Of a stretch of 64,000 nucleotides of DNA, positions 63,605 through 64,000 are shown piece by piece. Below the pieces are notes generated by a model. The model was given only the letters and a program-made list of their open reading frames with translations, made no database searches and had not been told where the DNA came from. Source of the DNA: Vespa crabro (Eukaryota > Arthropoda > Insecta > Hymenoptera > Vespidae); NCBI RefSeq assembly GCF_910589235.1, contig NC_060967.1, positions 1,042,501 to 1,106,500 of the forward strand, given 5' to 3'. A program made the position numbers and the translations under genes. Position 1 is the first letter of the stretch. Every line of letters begins with the position of its first letter.

Positions 63605-64000
63605 ATAGAATACAATAGAATATAAAAAGAAAATAAATTTATGGAGAAGTTAATCGAAAAAAAAGAATGAAAGAAAGAGAGAAAGAAACGAGTCATTGAT
63701 CTTAAAGAGTCATACTCGAAATTAGAATTTCGAGTCACACAGAACCATATATACATACATACATAAATATAAAAAGAAGACGAATTAAAATGACAAAAGA
63801 TTAAATTACAGAAGAGTTTTCCTTAAACGAAATATAAAAAAAAAAAAAAAAAAAGAAAGAAAAAGAAATTTTATTTTTACGTCTCCTCGAAAATATTTAA
63901 CAACTATACAATTTTTAACGAAATAATTCTATGATGGATGAAACCTATGTAAGACGTATTATAGACAAAACCGATGTAACATGAAATAATGAGATGAAAG

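Larger units (their letters stand above)
56801..64000. other. Microsatellite-rich 5' flank of kayak
   Basis: No convincing gene. (GA)n, (TC)n, (AT)n, (TATG)n and (AAAT)n repeats dominate, the largest at 59113-59151, 60249-60288, 62660-62760, 62877-62912 and 63555-63604. Unique islands are at 57780-58090, 58440-58660, 60000-60240, 60860-61100, 61610-61690, 62370-62460 and 63020-63190. They may hold kayak enhancers, alternative promoters or parts of a neighbouring gene. Confidence 0.55.

Noticed and set aside
1..64000. CRISPR arrays, bacterial operons, viral genes
   Set aside because: The DNA is intron-containing and animal-like. The only regular array (40806-41636) is a hairpin satellite without unique spacers, and no viral protein was recognised.

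Overview
The window looks like nuclear DNA of an insect, most likely an aculeate hymenopteran (wasp, ant or bee). It is AT-rich and carries short, GT-AG-split genes in a sea of (GA)n, (AT)n and poly-A microsatellites. It contains a kayak (Fos) gene, a shroud-type steroidogenic dehydrogenase, and repeats built from mariner inverted repeats that I associate with the mellifera subfamily. The order-level call is inference; I cannot name a species.

Layout. Positions 1 to about 32,100 are gene-poor: microsatellites, a few mobile-element remnants, and what appears to be the 5' end of an unidentified minus-strand gene (first coding exon 26542-26571, a CpG-rich promoter region upstream to about 27,560, and one possible internal exon at 12364-12419). 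From 32,128 to 46,440 lies a compact gene block: an NPC2/MD-2-like secreted lipid-binding protein (minus), a shroud-like short-chain dehydrogenase (minus), ZFPL1 (minus), mRpS18A (plus, head-to-head with ZFPL1), a mariner-derived hairpin satellite, and GFM2/mtEF-G2 (plus), whose third intron holds a complete antisense gene encoding a divergent CFAP20-family protein. From 48,765 to 55,775 is kayak (minus, three coding exons plus a plausible alternative first exon at 52403-52444). The last 8 kb is microsatellite-rich 5' flank of kayak with a few unique islands.

The genes are not an operon. mRpS18A and GFM2 both serve mitochondrial translation; ZFPL1 is a Golgi protein and shares a short bidirectional promoter with mRpS18A. 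Shroud (ecdysteroid synthesis) and kayak (AP-1) are close neighbours in Drosophila as I recall, so their linkage here is probably conserved microsynteny. Exon boundaries for the seven named genes were derived by hand; each gene joins into one open frame with consistent splice phase. All other features are less certain, and no expression or database evidence was available.
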